A program made the translations under genes and the position numbers. The notes under the pieces were generated by a model, which was given only the letters and a program-made list of their open reading frames with translations, did no database searches and was not told the origin of the DNA. Shown piece after piece: positions 35,264 through 43,391 of a stretch of 45,040 nucleotides of DNA. Location: contig JAFGPK010000026.1 of assembly GCA_016936235.1 (NCBI GenBank), positions 1 through 45,040 of the forward strand. The letters are read 5' to 3'. Origin of the DNA: Candidatus Fermentibacteraceae bacterium (GTDB lineage Bacteria; Fermentibacterota; Fermentibacteria; Fermentibacterales; JCC-6). Each line of letters opens with the position of its first letter. Positions within the stretch are counted from its first letter, which is position 1.

Positions 35264-36355
35264 ATGGCGGACATAGTGAACAGGTCCAGAACCAGGAGGG
35301 TGTATGCAGGCGGTCTGGCCATCGGCGGCGGGGCGCCGGTATCCGTGCAGTCCATGACCAGTGTTCTCACTACCGATGTTGACGAGGTGCTGCGGCAGAT
35401 ACGCGTCCTTGCATCCAACGGGGCTGAAATGGTGAGGGTGGCCGTTCCCGACAGGGAGTCGGCCCTTGCCCTGAAGAGGATAGTGGACGGTTCCCCGGTA
35501 CCCGTTGTGTCGGATATCCATTTCGATCCACGTCTTGCCCTGATGGCCCTGGAATCCGGTACCCACAAGCTCAGGCTCAATCCCGGAAACATTCGGAACA
35601 GGTCCGATATTCATGCCATCGCCGAGAAGGCATCCCTGCTGGGGATTCCGATCAGGATAGGCGTGAACTCCGGAAGTATTCCCGGAGACCTCAGGGATAG
35701 GTATGGAGGAGTGAACGCCGATTCCATGTGGGCGGCTGCGCAAAGACATTTGGAGATACTGGGGGAGACAGGCTTCAGGGATGTGGTCCTCTCACTCAAA
35801 TCAAGCTCCGCCATGCTCACCGTGGAAGCGAACAGGAGAGCCTCCGCCGAATGCGACAATCCCCTGCACCTTGGAGTGACCGAGGCGGGACCCACCCTCT
35901 CGGGCAGCGTGAGAAGCGCCGTGGCCCTTTCCATTCTCCTTGCGGAGGGCATCGGGGATACTCTGAGGGTGTCACTGTCAGGGGCGCCGGACAGGGAGCC
36001 TCTAGTGGGCTGGGAGATACTCTCCTCACTTGAGATCAGGAGCAGGTTCCCAAGGATAGTCAGCTGTCCCACCTGCGCCAGGGCCAGGATGGACGTCGCT
36101 TCGGTTGCTGAGCGTGTACAGGAATGCCTGGCCGGAGTGGAGGGCAACATGACGATAGCCGTTATGGGATGCGAGGTTAACGGGCCCGGTGAAGCCCGGG
36201 AAGCAGACATGGCCCTCATCGGAACACCTGCGGGTGTGCAGCTTTTCATTGAAGGAAGGAACACGGGTACGATATCCATATCCGATCTGCCGGGATATCT
36301 CGTACGGGCCGTGGATTCGTATATTCGAGGAACGGACATACATCGGGAGGACTGA
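35264..36355 (+). CDS. ispG: 4-hydroxy-3-methylbut-2-enyl diphosphate synthase (GcpE)
   Basis: Iron-sulfur enzyme of the MEP isoprenoid pathway that converts the cyclodiphosphate MEcPP to HMBPP. 363 aa, the compact bacterial form without the plant-type insert. Family start SVQSMTSVLTTDVD near 27-40. The [4Fe-4S] ligands are in CPTCARARMDV near 268-271, with the third Cys in MGCEVNGPGEA near 303. GGGAGG lies before the ATG. The promoter may lie in the right half of the inverted-repeat element or in 35196-35263, but I could not pick a convincing one. Confidence 0.97.
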   Translation: MADIVNRSRTRRVYAGGLAIGGGAPVSVQSMTSVLTTDVDEVLRQIRVLASNGAEMVRVAVPDRESALALKRIVDGSPVPVVSDIHFDPRLALMALESGTHKLRLNPGNIRNRSDIHAIAEKASLLGIPIRIGVNSGSIPGDLRDRYGGVNADSMWAAAQRHLEILGETGFRDVVLSLKSSSAMLTVEANRRASAECDNPLHLGVTEAGPTLSGSVRSAVALSILLAEGIGDTLRVSLSGAPDREPLVGWEILSSLEIRSRFPRIVSCPTCARARMDVASVAERVQECLAGVEGNMTIAVMGCEVNGPGEAREADMALIGTPAGVQLFIEGRNTGTISISDLPGYLVRAVDSYIRGTDIHRED

Positions 36356-36356
36356 T

Positions 36357-37784
36357 TTGGCTTCTAACAGGATGGTCAAGATACAGCTTGAGAGAATAGC
36401 GGAGGAGAAGTTCGACGAACTGGATATCAGGTTCACCGATGTGAAGGGTCACTGGCGCCATGTTACGGTCCCCTCATCAATGGTGGACGAGGAATTTTTC
36501 AATCGCGGTGTCGGCTTCGACGGTTCGACACTGGCTGGAATGACCCAGACCGAGGCGGGTGATCTGGCTCTGAAACCGGATCCCCTCAGAGTGTTCGAAG
36601 ATCCCTTCACAGAGCGCAAGACCATGGTGATATTCGCCGATATAGTTGACCCCGTCACCGGAGAACCCTTCGCGCGGGATCCCAGGGGGATCGCCAGGAA
36701 AGCCGCCGCGCACCTCAGGGATTCGGGAATGGCCACCGACAGCTTCTGGGCTCCGGAGTTCGAGTTCTACGTCTTCGACGAAGCATCGTTCTGGTCGGAG
36801 AAGTGCACTCAGGGTTACCGGCTGGGGAGCATCGAGAGCCCCGATAACTCCAAGCACACCGAATCCAAGGGACTGGTCCACTCCTGCAATTCCGGCTACC
36901 ACATAATGTACCCGGTGGACAGTCTCCACGACATACGGTCCGAGATAACCAGGCTCATGCAGAAGACGGGCATACAGGTAAAGTACCACCATCACGAGGT
37001 GGGCAGGATGGGCCAGAGCGAGGTGGAGGTGACCTTCTCCCCATTTTTGAGCGCGGCTGACAACATAATGCTCACCAAGCACATAGTAAGGAACGTGGCT
37101 CTGAGGAACGACCTGGCAGCCACCTTCATGCCCAAGCCCATGGAGAACGAGCCCGGTTCGGGCATGCACTTCCACATGTTCATGACCAGGAACCAGGACA
37201 GGATATTCTTCGACAAGGACGGTTACTGCAGCCTCAGCGGACCGGCACTCAGCGCCATAGCCGGCATACTTCACCATGCGCCTGCCATATGCGCTTTCAG
37301 CAACTCCTCGGTGAACAGCTACCACCGGCTGGTGCCGGGCCAGGAGGCTCCTGTCTACAGGTTCTTCTCAGGACCCAACCGCAGCGCAGCCATAAGGGTG
37401 CCTTCCTATGCCAGGACCGCAGAATCCATAAGGTTCGAATACAGGGTTCCCGATGGCTGCGGGAATCCCTACCTCTCCATGAGCGCCATACTCATGGCGG
37501 CGGTGGACGGGATGAAGAAGGAGCTGGATCCCACCGAGTGCGGCTTCGGCCCCATAGATGACAATGTTTTCGAGAAGGGCTACGACACAAGTCCTCTTGC
37601 AATGCTTCCTCTGAGCCTGGGCTCTGCCCTGGACGCTCTGCAGGATGACCGGGAGTTCCTGGAGGACGGGGGCGTATTCTCCCCGGATATGATAGACGAT
37701 TACGTGAATATGAAAAGGGACGAACTGGAGATGTTCCGGGGCAGTCCTCACCCGAGGGAGCATTCCCTCTATTTCAGTCTTTAG
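36357..37784 (+). CDS. glnA: Glutamine synthetase type I
   Basis: Dodecameric ATP-dependent enzyme making glutamine from glutamate and ammonia. 475 aa with full GSI motifs: GVGFDGSTLAGM, EFEFYVFD, HHHEVGRMGQSEVEV, MENEPGSGMHFHMFM, NSYHRLVPGQEAPVY and FEYRVPDGCGNPYLSM. The C-terminal layout is GSI-beta-like, but the adenylylation Tyr of the NLYDLP loop is Phe in DDNVFEKG (about 401-408), so adenylyl control is not expected. I chose the TTG at 36357, one base after the ispG stop, because GGAGG lies six bases upstream. ATG at 36372 (MVKIQ) has a weaker site. Longer in-frame extensions overlap ispG and are not real. Confidence 0.96.
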   Translation: MASNRMVKIQLERIAEEKFDELDIRFTDVKGHWRHVTVPSSMVDEEFFNRGVGFDGSTLAGMTQTEAGDLALKPDPLRVFEDPFTERKTMVIFADIVDPVTGEPFARDPRGIARKAAAHLRDSGMATDSFWAPEFEFYVFDEASFWSEKCTQGYRLGSIESPDNSKHTESKGLVHSCNSGYHIMYPVDSLHDIRSEITRLMQKTGIQVKYHHHEVGRMGQSEVEVTFSPFLSAADNIMLTKHIVRNVALRNDLAATFMPKPMENEPGSGMHFHMFMTRNQDRIFFDKDGYCSLSGPALSAIAGILHHAPAICAFSNSSVNSYHRLVPGQEAPVYRFFSGPNRSAAIRVPSYARTAESIRFEYRVPDGCGNPYLSMSAILMAAVDGMKKELDPTECGFGPIDDNVFEKGYDTSPLAMLPLSLGSALDALQDDREFLEDGGVFSPDMIDDYVNMKRDELEMFRGSPHPREHSLYFSL

Positions 37785-37800
37785 AAAAGGGGTGCGAAAG

Positions 37801-39036
37801 ATGATGAAGAGAATAATGATTGCACTGCTCGCTCTTCTGGCGGTCGCCGTGGGATGCGGCGGGGAACAGCCCTCAGAGAACGGCTCTGTGGATTCGGAGA
37901 ACGGGGGCGAGACTCCCGTAGGTGTCGAGGACGAGGAATACGTGCTCCCCGAGGCTGATGTCTACATCACGGTCTCCGATTCCATAGGTATTGAATTGGG
38001 CGACAGCAACTACGTCTTCGGCCAGCTGGCAGGAGCGGACCTCACCGCCGCCGGGGAGATAGCCGTCCTCGACCTTCAGAAAGCCCGTATAAGCATCTTC
38101 ACTCCCACTGGTGATTTCGTCCGCAGTGTCGGTCGCCAGGGGAGCGGCCCCGGAGAGTTCCTGCTTCCCGCGGGAATGACCTTCTTTCATGGCGCAGCCG
38201 AAGAGGATGTCCCGGATTCACTGGTCCCGGGATTCGCCGTATGTGACGCAATGGGTGGTAAACTGGTCTACTTCGATGCCGGATTCAACTACATGATGGA
38301 TGTTCAGGGATTCTTCCCCTCGCCTCCGGCTGTGCTTGCAGGTCTGGAAGGCGGCGACCTCGTCGGCATGAAGCCGGAGTTCCTCCAGGACGAGACGGGG
38401 ATGTACATGGGCTTCACGATCGCGAAGTGGGAGATGGGCGCGATGGAACCGTCCGTTGTCTACTTCGAGAGCATGTCGCCCTTCGATCCCTCTGACCTGA
38501 GCAGCATGCAGGACGATATAGTCTCCTTCGGGGCGAACCCCGATGGACTTGTGCTTACGGCGCCGCTGTCCACAGAGATGTACACCTACACCCTCTGGAG
38601 TCCCGATGGTGAGGAGATATTCACCTTTGTCCAGGAGGATTATGTGAGGGTCCCCAAGACCCGGTCCGAGATTCAGCTGGAACGGGATATGGTCAATTCC
38701 AGGATGATCCAGCAGGGCATGCCGGAATCCATGGCCAACTGGGAGCCGGATCCTTACAGATCTGCTGTGGGAGGGCTGTGGTTCGACGGCATGGACCGTA
38801 TATGGGTGACCAGGGGCACAACCCGAACCCCGTCCTTCGATGTGTACGACCTGGACGGCAACATCCTGTTCACCGCGGCCCTTGATGCCGGGGAACGGGC
38901 CATGACCTGGCAGGTGCTGATAAAGAACGACGTTTTCCTGGCCTTCGATGCCGACCCGGAGTTCTACCCGCAGGTATTCATTGGCAGGCTTCCGGGATTC
39001 GATGAGGAGGACGAGGAGGAGACCGAGGGTATCTAG
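37801..39036 (+). CDS. Lipoprotein with 6-bladed beta-propeller-like repeats
   Basis: 411 aa. Signal MMKRIMIALLALLAVAVG ends at a lipobox Cys (VGCGG), followed by an acidic, Ser/Glu-rich linker to about residue 45. Propeller-like blades then follow, seen in IAVLDLQKARISIFTPTGDF and RSVGRQGSGPGEFLLPAG, a pattern shared by NHL and '6-bladed beta-propeller' proteins of FCB bacteria. Function is unknown; a surface or periplasmic binding role is plausible. AAAAGGGG sits about eight bases before the ATG at 37801; a GTG at 37792 is an alternative. It ends three bases before the stop of the convergent cyclase gene. Confidence 0.8.
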   Translation: MMKRIMIALLALLAVAVGCGGEQPSENGSVDSENGGETPVGVEDEEYVLPEADVYITVSDSIGIELGDSNYVFGQLAGADLTAAGEIAVLDLQKARISIFTPTGDFVRSVGRQGSGPGEFLLPAGMTFFHGAAEEDVPDSLVPGFAVCDAMGGKLVYFDAGFNYMMDVQGFFPSPPAVLAGLEGGDLVGMKPEFLQDETGMYMGFTIAKWEMGAMEPSVVYFESMSPFDPSDLSSMQDDIVSFGANPDGLVLTAPLSTEMYTYTLWSPDGEEIFTFVQEDYVRVPKTRSEIQLERDMVNSRMIQQGMPESMANWEPDPYRSAVGGLWFDGMDRIWVTRGTTRTPSFDVYDLDGNILFTAALDAGERAMTWQVLIKNDVFLAFDADPEFYPQVFIGRLPGFDEEDEEETEGI

Positions 39037-39039
39037 GTT

Positions 39040-39672
39040 CTATTCCTCCGCAGTCATGAGGGGATGGAGGAACGCCCTGACGGGTGAGCCGTCGCCTGCG
39101 ATGATCCTGAGGGGGAAGCATAGCAGCAGATATTCCCCGGGGTGTACATGACCCAGGACAAGGTTCTCGACCACGGGAATCGAGCCTTCAAGAAGGATGC
39201 CGTGAGCAAGGTCGCAGTCCGGCGCGTCCACCGACAGCGTGTCTATCCCCACAAGCCTAGCACCACCCTCAACGGCCATCTGAGCGGCATCAGCCGTCAG
39301 GTGGCCGTATTCAATCAGGTCATCCGGCGGAAACTCCGGGGCGGTCCGGAGAAGGAGAGCCCTTCCATCGAGAGGCAGGTTCTTCAGGTCTGCAGCGGTA
39401 ACGCTCACTTTCCCATGAAGGTCGATCACCAGGGCGGGCAGGACGAGCCCGGAGGGCGGTATCAGGTCTATGGTGGCGCTGCAGCGGCACAGATGGGCCG
39501 GTGAGTCCATGTGTGTGCCGGAATGGGTGCTCATCACCATCCGGGAAGTGCGGAAACCATGCTCTTCCCTTACCTCCCTCCTGAAGGGAGTATCGCCGGG
39601 CCAGCATGGAGTGTCCTTTGATAGGGGCATCGTGATGTCGATCATTCCTTCAGGGTCTATCGTGTAGAACAT
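39040..39672 (-). CDS. Cyclase/kynurenine formamidase-family metal hydrolase
   Basis: 210 aa of the KynB/cyclase fold. The metal-binding signature STHSGTHMDSPAHL is at about 48-61. DITMPLSKDTPCWPGD near 12-27 and GVDTLSVD-like GIDTLSVD near 142-149 are also family-typical. KynB hydrolyses N-formylkynurenine; other members act on different amides or lactones, and no tryptophan-degradation gene is nearby, so the substrate is open. Last gene of the leftward operon, starting three bases after the nth stop. Confidence 0.88.
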   Translation of the reverse strand: MFYTIDPEGMIDITMPLSKDTPCWPGDTPFRREVREEHGFRTSRMVMSTHSGTHMDSPAHLCRCSATIDLIPPSGLVLPALVIDLHGKVSVTAADLKNLPLDGRALLLRTAPEFPPDDLIEYGHLTADAAQMAVEGGARLVGIDTLSVDAPDCDLAHGILLEGSIPVVENLVLGHVHPGEYLLLCFPLRIIAGDGSPVRAFLHPLMTAEE

Positions 39673-39675
39673 ACC

Positions 39676-40320
39676 TTACGCTCTCTCCACGGTCGATGAA
39701 GGGCAGTCCCCGACGAAGGGGCAGTCATGGCAACGGGGCCTCACCGGCCTGCATATTTCCTGTCCGAACCGGACCATGGTGTGGTTTATCCCTGTCCACT
39801 CCTCCTCCAGGAAGATCCTCTGAAGCCCGGTCTCCGTCTCCTCTGCCGAACGCGTCTCAACAAGACCCAGCCTGTTGGAGATCCGGTGGACGTGCACGTC
39901 GACACATATGGAAGGAATGCCGAAAACCATCCCCAGGACGAAGTTCGCCGTCTTCCTGCCAACACCCGGCAGCCCGAGAAGCTCACTGATGCTGCGCGGC
40001 ACCGTGCCACCGAAGTCGCGGAGTAGAATGCTTGAAATCGCCTTCAGCTGACCCGCCTTCTGTCTGTAGAACCCGGCCGGTCTCAGCAGCTCCTCCAGCC
40101 TTCCCTGGTCCATGGATGCAAGTGCCTGCGGGGTTGGAGCTTCAGAGAGAACCCTGAGGGACACTTTTCTTGTTACAGCGTCCCTTGTCCTCAGACTGAT
40201 GATGGTGCCGACCAGCACGGGAAAGGCCCTGTCAGAACCCTCCATGGGGGCCGGCCTTCCCATCTCGCCTATGGCCGACCGCATCCGCTCCAGCAGGCCG
40301 GACGAGTTGTCCAGGGTCAT
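39676..40320 (-). CDS. nth: Endonuclease III
   Basis: DNA glycosylase/AP lyase of base excision repair, acting on oxidised pyrimidines. 214 aa. The helix-hairpin-helix LPGVGRKTANFVLG contains the catalytic Lys. VDVHVHRISNRLG contains the catalytic Asp. A C-x6-C-x2-C-x5-C [4Fe-4S] motif (CRPVRPRCHDCPFVGDC) ends the protein. The start at 40320 overlaps the RNase D stop by four bases. An upstream in-frame ATG at 40431 would give an extra 37 residues inside the RNase D gene and is not supported. Confidence 0.96.
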   Translation of the reverse strand: MTLDNSSGLLERMRSAIGEMGRPAPMEGSDRAFPVLVGTIISLRTRDAVTRKVSLRVLSEAPTPQALASMDQGRLEELLRPAGFYRQKAGQLKAISSILLRDFGGTVPRSISELLGLPGVGRKTANFVLGMVFGIPSICVDVHVHRISNRLGLVETRSAEETETGLQRIFLEEEWTGINHTMVRFGQEICRPVRPRCHDCPFVGDCPSSTVERA

Positions 40321-41507
40321 TCCTCCACCCGGATGAAATCCAGCCCCGATTCCCCGGAAGCGCTGAGTTTCAGCGCCAGCTTTCCGCTCAGAAGAGAAAC
40401 CAGTTCGTTTCCAAGGGCTTCCTTCCTCCATCCCGAAAGCTCCTCTATGGAGTAGAGCTCCTCTTCAGTGGATAGAGGATCGTTGGCCAGGGCATCGATA
40501 AGGTCCCTGGAAAGCAGTAGTTCCGGCGATATTCCCAGCCGGCAGGATTCCTGCTTGAGGAATATCCGAAGGATATCGCGTCTGGCGGACACACCTGGTC
40601 TGGTATGGTGCCTGGGAATTTCCGGATAATCAGATACCGGATGTCTCACGGCACCCTTGACGACCTCGAGGACCTGGTCGCCCCATCTTGAAATGAACCC
40701 GTCAGTAATTCCCCTCAGGGTCGAAAGGCTCTTCCTGCTTTCCGGGGCCATCGCCGTTATCGCTCCCACGATATGGTCCCTGGCTACAAAGTTCCTCGGC
40801 TTGTTTATCTCCATGGCCGCCTTTTCCCGCCATTTCAGAAGTGCCCAGAGCACACTTAGCCTGTTGGTCCTGATCTTGGACCTTGATCTTATCTTTTTGA
40901 AAAGCCTGCCGACGGAGCCGTTATAGGTGGCCGGGTCCGTCAGGTACCGGGCCTCTTCATTGTACCAGTCCAGCCTGCCGGTCTCCGTGAGCTTCTCGTT
41001 CTGGTTCCTGTATATCTCCAGCAGGTATCTGACGTCATCCAGGGCGTACTCGATCTGGTCCTCGCCCAGGGGGCGCAGGGACCAGTCGCTGAGGGTCTGC
41101 CCCTTCTTGTGATATACGCCGCATTCATCTTTCACCAGCCTGGAAAGAGAAGGCTGCCTCTCAAATCCAAGGAATGCAGCGGCCAGCTGAGTGTCGAAGA
41201 CGGATGCGAAACCGACTCCCAGGTGGTGCATGAGTACTTCGATGTCGTTCCTGGCGGAATGGATTACCTTAACGGTGGATGATGATGCAGCAAGCGCCCC
41301 CAGTGCGGACAGATCATCTATCTCGAGGGGATCGACGGCCACGGGACCCCGGCTGCCTGATATCTGCACCAGGAAAAGGTCCGGCCAGTAGCGCTTTTCC
41401 CCATGGAACTCCGTGTCGAGAGCTACGGCGTCCTCCCTCAGGAGTTCCCCTACAAGGTCCTCCAGAGCGCTTTTTGATGTTATCATTGATGATGTCGTGG
41501 CGATCAC
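40317..41507 (-). CDS. rnd: Ribonuclease D
   Basis: 3'-5' exoribonuclease of the DEDDy group, 396 aa, involved in tRNA and small-RNA 3' processing. Exo I is DTEFH (about 31-35), Exo II HSARNDIEVL (about 84-93) and Exo III ALDDVRYLLEIY, which supplies the Asp/Tyr. At least one HRDC-like helical region follows (about 215-290), with a second possible near the C-terminus. GTG at 41507 overlaps the stop of the upstream gene (GTGA); ATG at 41486 is the alternative. Operon with the secreted-protein gene and nth, an odd mix of envelope and nucleic-acid functions. Confidence 0.93.
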   Translation of the reverse strand: MIATTSSMITSKSALEDLVGELLREDAVALDTEFHGEKRYWPDLFLVQISGSRGPVAVDPLEIDDLSALGALAASSSTVKVIHSARNDIEVLMHHLGVGFASVFDTQLAAAFLGFERQPSLSRLVKDECGVYHKKGQTLSDWSLRPLGEDQIEYALDDVRYLLEIYRNQNEKLTETGRLDWYNEEARYLTDPATYNGSVGRLFKKIRSRSKIRTNRLSVLWALLKWREKAAMEINKPRNFVARDHIVGAITAMAPESRKSLSTLRGITDGFISRWGDQVLEVVKGAVRHPVSDYPEIPRHHTRPGVSARRDILRIFLKQESCRLGISPELLLSRDLIDALANDPLSTEEELYSIEELSGWRKEALGNELVSLLSGKLALKLSASGESGLDFIRVEE

Positions 41508-42307
41508 TCCCGGTCCTGGTCCGCGGGCTCCACGGACTGTGATGCCACCGGTGTCGTCCGGCCGTGGTAAGGGCAGAATATCCCCTCCAGGGTTATACGG
41601 TAGTATGCGTAACCGTCGTCAGGACAGTGATAACCGCCCCTCTGACCGTACTCCCCGCCGCTCTCGGTGTACATCTCCGGGAAACTGGAAGGGTACCCGT
41701 GACCGCTCTGGACGTACTCTTCAATTACGAACGACAGGCTGTCCCTCAACCGGTCGCATGCATAACCGCCTGTTTCAAGACCGTGGCCAAGATGCCCGGA
41801 TGGACAGACGAGCATTCCCTCCTGCAGAAGGTAAGGCTGTCCGCTCACCGGGCAGTTGTAATCCCCGGCGCAGGCCCCTGCATCCAGGGCCGGCATCACG
41901 GTGGTCCGGGCGAAGGATGAGCAGATGACGGTGGCATTGCCAAGTACATTGTCCAGGGAGGTGTCTCCGCTGATTCTCCATTCCCCGCTGGTCTCGGCGC
42001 GAAGCCACAGCGTCCTGGAACCGCCCTGAGAGGAGGATACCGAGAGGGTGAATCCCCTCTCCTCCATCCTGCCCGTTCTGATGGCTCCCGTCGCGGCACC
42101 TTCGACTTCCGTCATAGCGCCCGGGGCCAGCAGGCGAGCGAGGCTGTCCGTGAGAATGGAGTACGCCATCTCCGGTTCATCCGCGGCAAGATGGTCAAGG
42201 TACTGCCTGCCGGTTCCGATGATCTCCCGCCCGGTGCTGGATCCCCTGGCAGCCAGGGCAAGCATGAACGCGGCCAGCAGAAGCACGAACCGTGAGAGCA
42301 GCCTCAT
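41504..42307 (-). CDS. Secreted protein with two Cys-Pro zinc-ribbon-like repeats
   Basis: 267 aa; family not recognised. A signal peptide (about 1-22) begins RFVLLLAAFMLALA. The N-terminal mature domain (about 30-130) resembles a small cystatin/NTF2-like or DUF-type fold with an acidic helix and beta strands (uncertain). The C-terminal part carries two copies of a similar unit, CPVSGQPYLLQEGMLVCPSGH (in two pieces, C152 and C168) and CPDDGYAYYRITLEGIFCPYH (C228 and C245). Each has paired Cys-Pro and an ending His, so each could bind zinc or form a disulfide. Between them is a long helix (RLRDSLSFVIEEYVQSGHG) like those of pseudopilin-type proteins. Overlaps the outer-membrane gene upstream and rnd downstream. 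Confidence 0.7.
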   Translation of the reverse strand: MRLLSRFVLLLAAFMLALAARGSSTGREIIGTGRQYLDHLAADEPEMAYSILTDSLARLLAPGAMTEVEGAATGAIRTGRMEERGFTLSVSSSQGGSRTLWLRAETSGEWRISGDTSLDNVLGNATVICSSFARTTVMPALDAGACAGDYNCPVSGQPYLLQEGMLVCPSGHLGHGLETGGYACDRLRDSLSFVIEEYVQSGHGYPSSFPEMYTESGGEYGQRGGYHCPDDGYAYYRITLEGIFCPYHGRTTPVASQSVEPADQDRE

Positions 42308-43227
42308 CTGCTCCCCGATGAGGTGCTGGAGAACAGGTCGGTGAAATCAAGTCCCGTGCCGCTTATCATAATGCCCCATTCCTTGGCCGTGTTCTCCCCG
42401 CCGAAACGGTAGAAGACCTCGGCTGTCAGGTCGAGACTTGCGTTGTTTATTGAGAGGCCGGCCCTGATGTCTCGCTGGGAGAACTCGCTGCCGTCCTGTC
42501 CTGTCCAGTCCCCGTTGATCTCCGCCTGGGTCTCTCCCCTTGTGGCTATTTCCCCACCGAGCCTGAGGCTCAGCTCAGGATTAACCGGCAGCACGAAGAA
42601 TCCCGTCAGCCTCAATTCGATTGGAGGTTTGGTCTCCGCGGAGTCCCTGGGATTACTGAACAGACCGCCCCAGGCCGACATGTAGTACCGCAACCCTCCG
42701 GTTGCCTCGATGGTCACGCCGGAATTGGCTGAGATAGGAGTGACCACAGTGAGAGCGCCGTCTAGGGCCATATGCCTGTCGCTCTCGGTGTAATCGCCGG
42801 ATTCCAGAACCCCTTTCAACGGTAGACGTATCGCTCCCCTGGCGAAGAGCCTCGGTTCACGTGTAAGCCAGCCGTCAAGGGAAATCCACGGATCTGCTAT
42901 GCCCAGGCCGGTGGAGTCACCCGGACCCTGGAGTTGAAGGTAGCCGGGAATGATGATTGAAATGGTATGGCTGTTGGTGAGTCCGTAGCGGCCCAGGAAC
43001 TGGAAGCGGATCACTCCCAGGCTTGTGTCGTAGTCATACTGCTGGCTGTTCCCCAGGGAATCTGTACGCCAGAAGCTGTTGGCGATGAAGTAGCCGAAAG
43101 CCACGTCACCGTCCATCTCCATGGAGCGGAGGGCTTCCGTGAGGTTGTTGTAGTATAGCGGGTCATATCCGGCCGCCAGGCCCGTGATGAGCAGAACAGC
43201 CGTCGTAAGAAGACGATATCCGGACAT
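42304..43227 (-). CDS. Predicted outer-membrane beta-barrel protein
   Basis: 307 aa with signal peptide (MSGYRLLTTAVLLITGLAAG) and alternating hydrophobic/polar strands through the whole length (for example RFQFLGRYGLTNSHTISIII, LFARGAIRLPLKG, ELRLTGFFVLPVNPELSLRL). The style resembles 'transporter'/MetA-pathway-type barrels, but I cannot assign a family. No Cys and no catalytic motif. It heads a five-gene leftward operon with stop-start overlaps. AAAGGA precedes the ATG by about nine bases. Divergent from another outer-membrane gene, so 43228-43391 holds both promoters. Confidence 0.72.
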   Translation of the reverse strand: MSGYRLLTTAVLLITGLAAGYDPLYYNNLTEALRSMEMDGDVAFGYFIANSFWRTDSLGNSQQYDYDTSLGVIRFQFLGRYGLTNSHTISIIIPGYLQLQGPGDSTGLGIADPWISLDGWLTREPRLFARGAIRLPLKGVLESGDYTESDRHMALDGALTVVTPISANSGVTIEATGGLRYYMSAWGGLFSNPRDSAETKPPIELRLTGFFVLPVNPELSLRLGGEIATRGETQAEINGDWTGQDGSEFSQRDIRAGLSINNASLDLTAEVFYRFGGENTAKEWGIMISGTGLDFTDLFSSTSSGSR

Positions 43228-43293
43228 CTGTGGGGTCCTTTCTTCGATAGTATCATGTAAGCGTCTGGGCGCTCGTTCAGCGCCGACTCGCTG

Positions 43294-43322
43294 TTGACAT
43301 ATATAGTCTATGGTTTTCTAAT
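43294..43322 (+). promoter_or_regulatory. Promoter of the right-edge outer-membrane gene
   Basis: Perfect TTGACA (43294-43299), 17-base spacer, then TCTAAT (43317-43322, five of six). Transcription from about 43329 gives a leader of about 63 nt. A perfect TATAAT at 43325 has no -35 at the right distance. This is the best-looking promoter in the window. Confidence 0.7.
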
Positions 43323-43391
43323 AGTATAATCGTGTTTGCGCAAGTCATGACCGGCGCGATCCATGATACGAAACCAGCAATAGGAGGTATG

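Noticed and set aside
36189..36356. N-terminal extension of glutamine synthetase
   Set aside because: It lies entirely within ispG in another frame; the TTG at 36357 has a clear ribosome-binding site.
43325..43330. Perfect TATAAT as the -10 of the right-edge gene
   Set aside because: The spacer to TTGACA would be 25 bases; TCTAAT at 43317 fits the normal 17.
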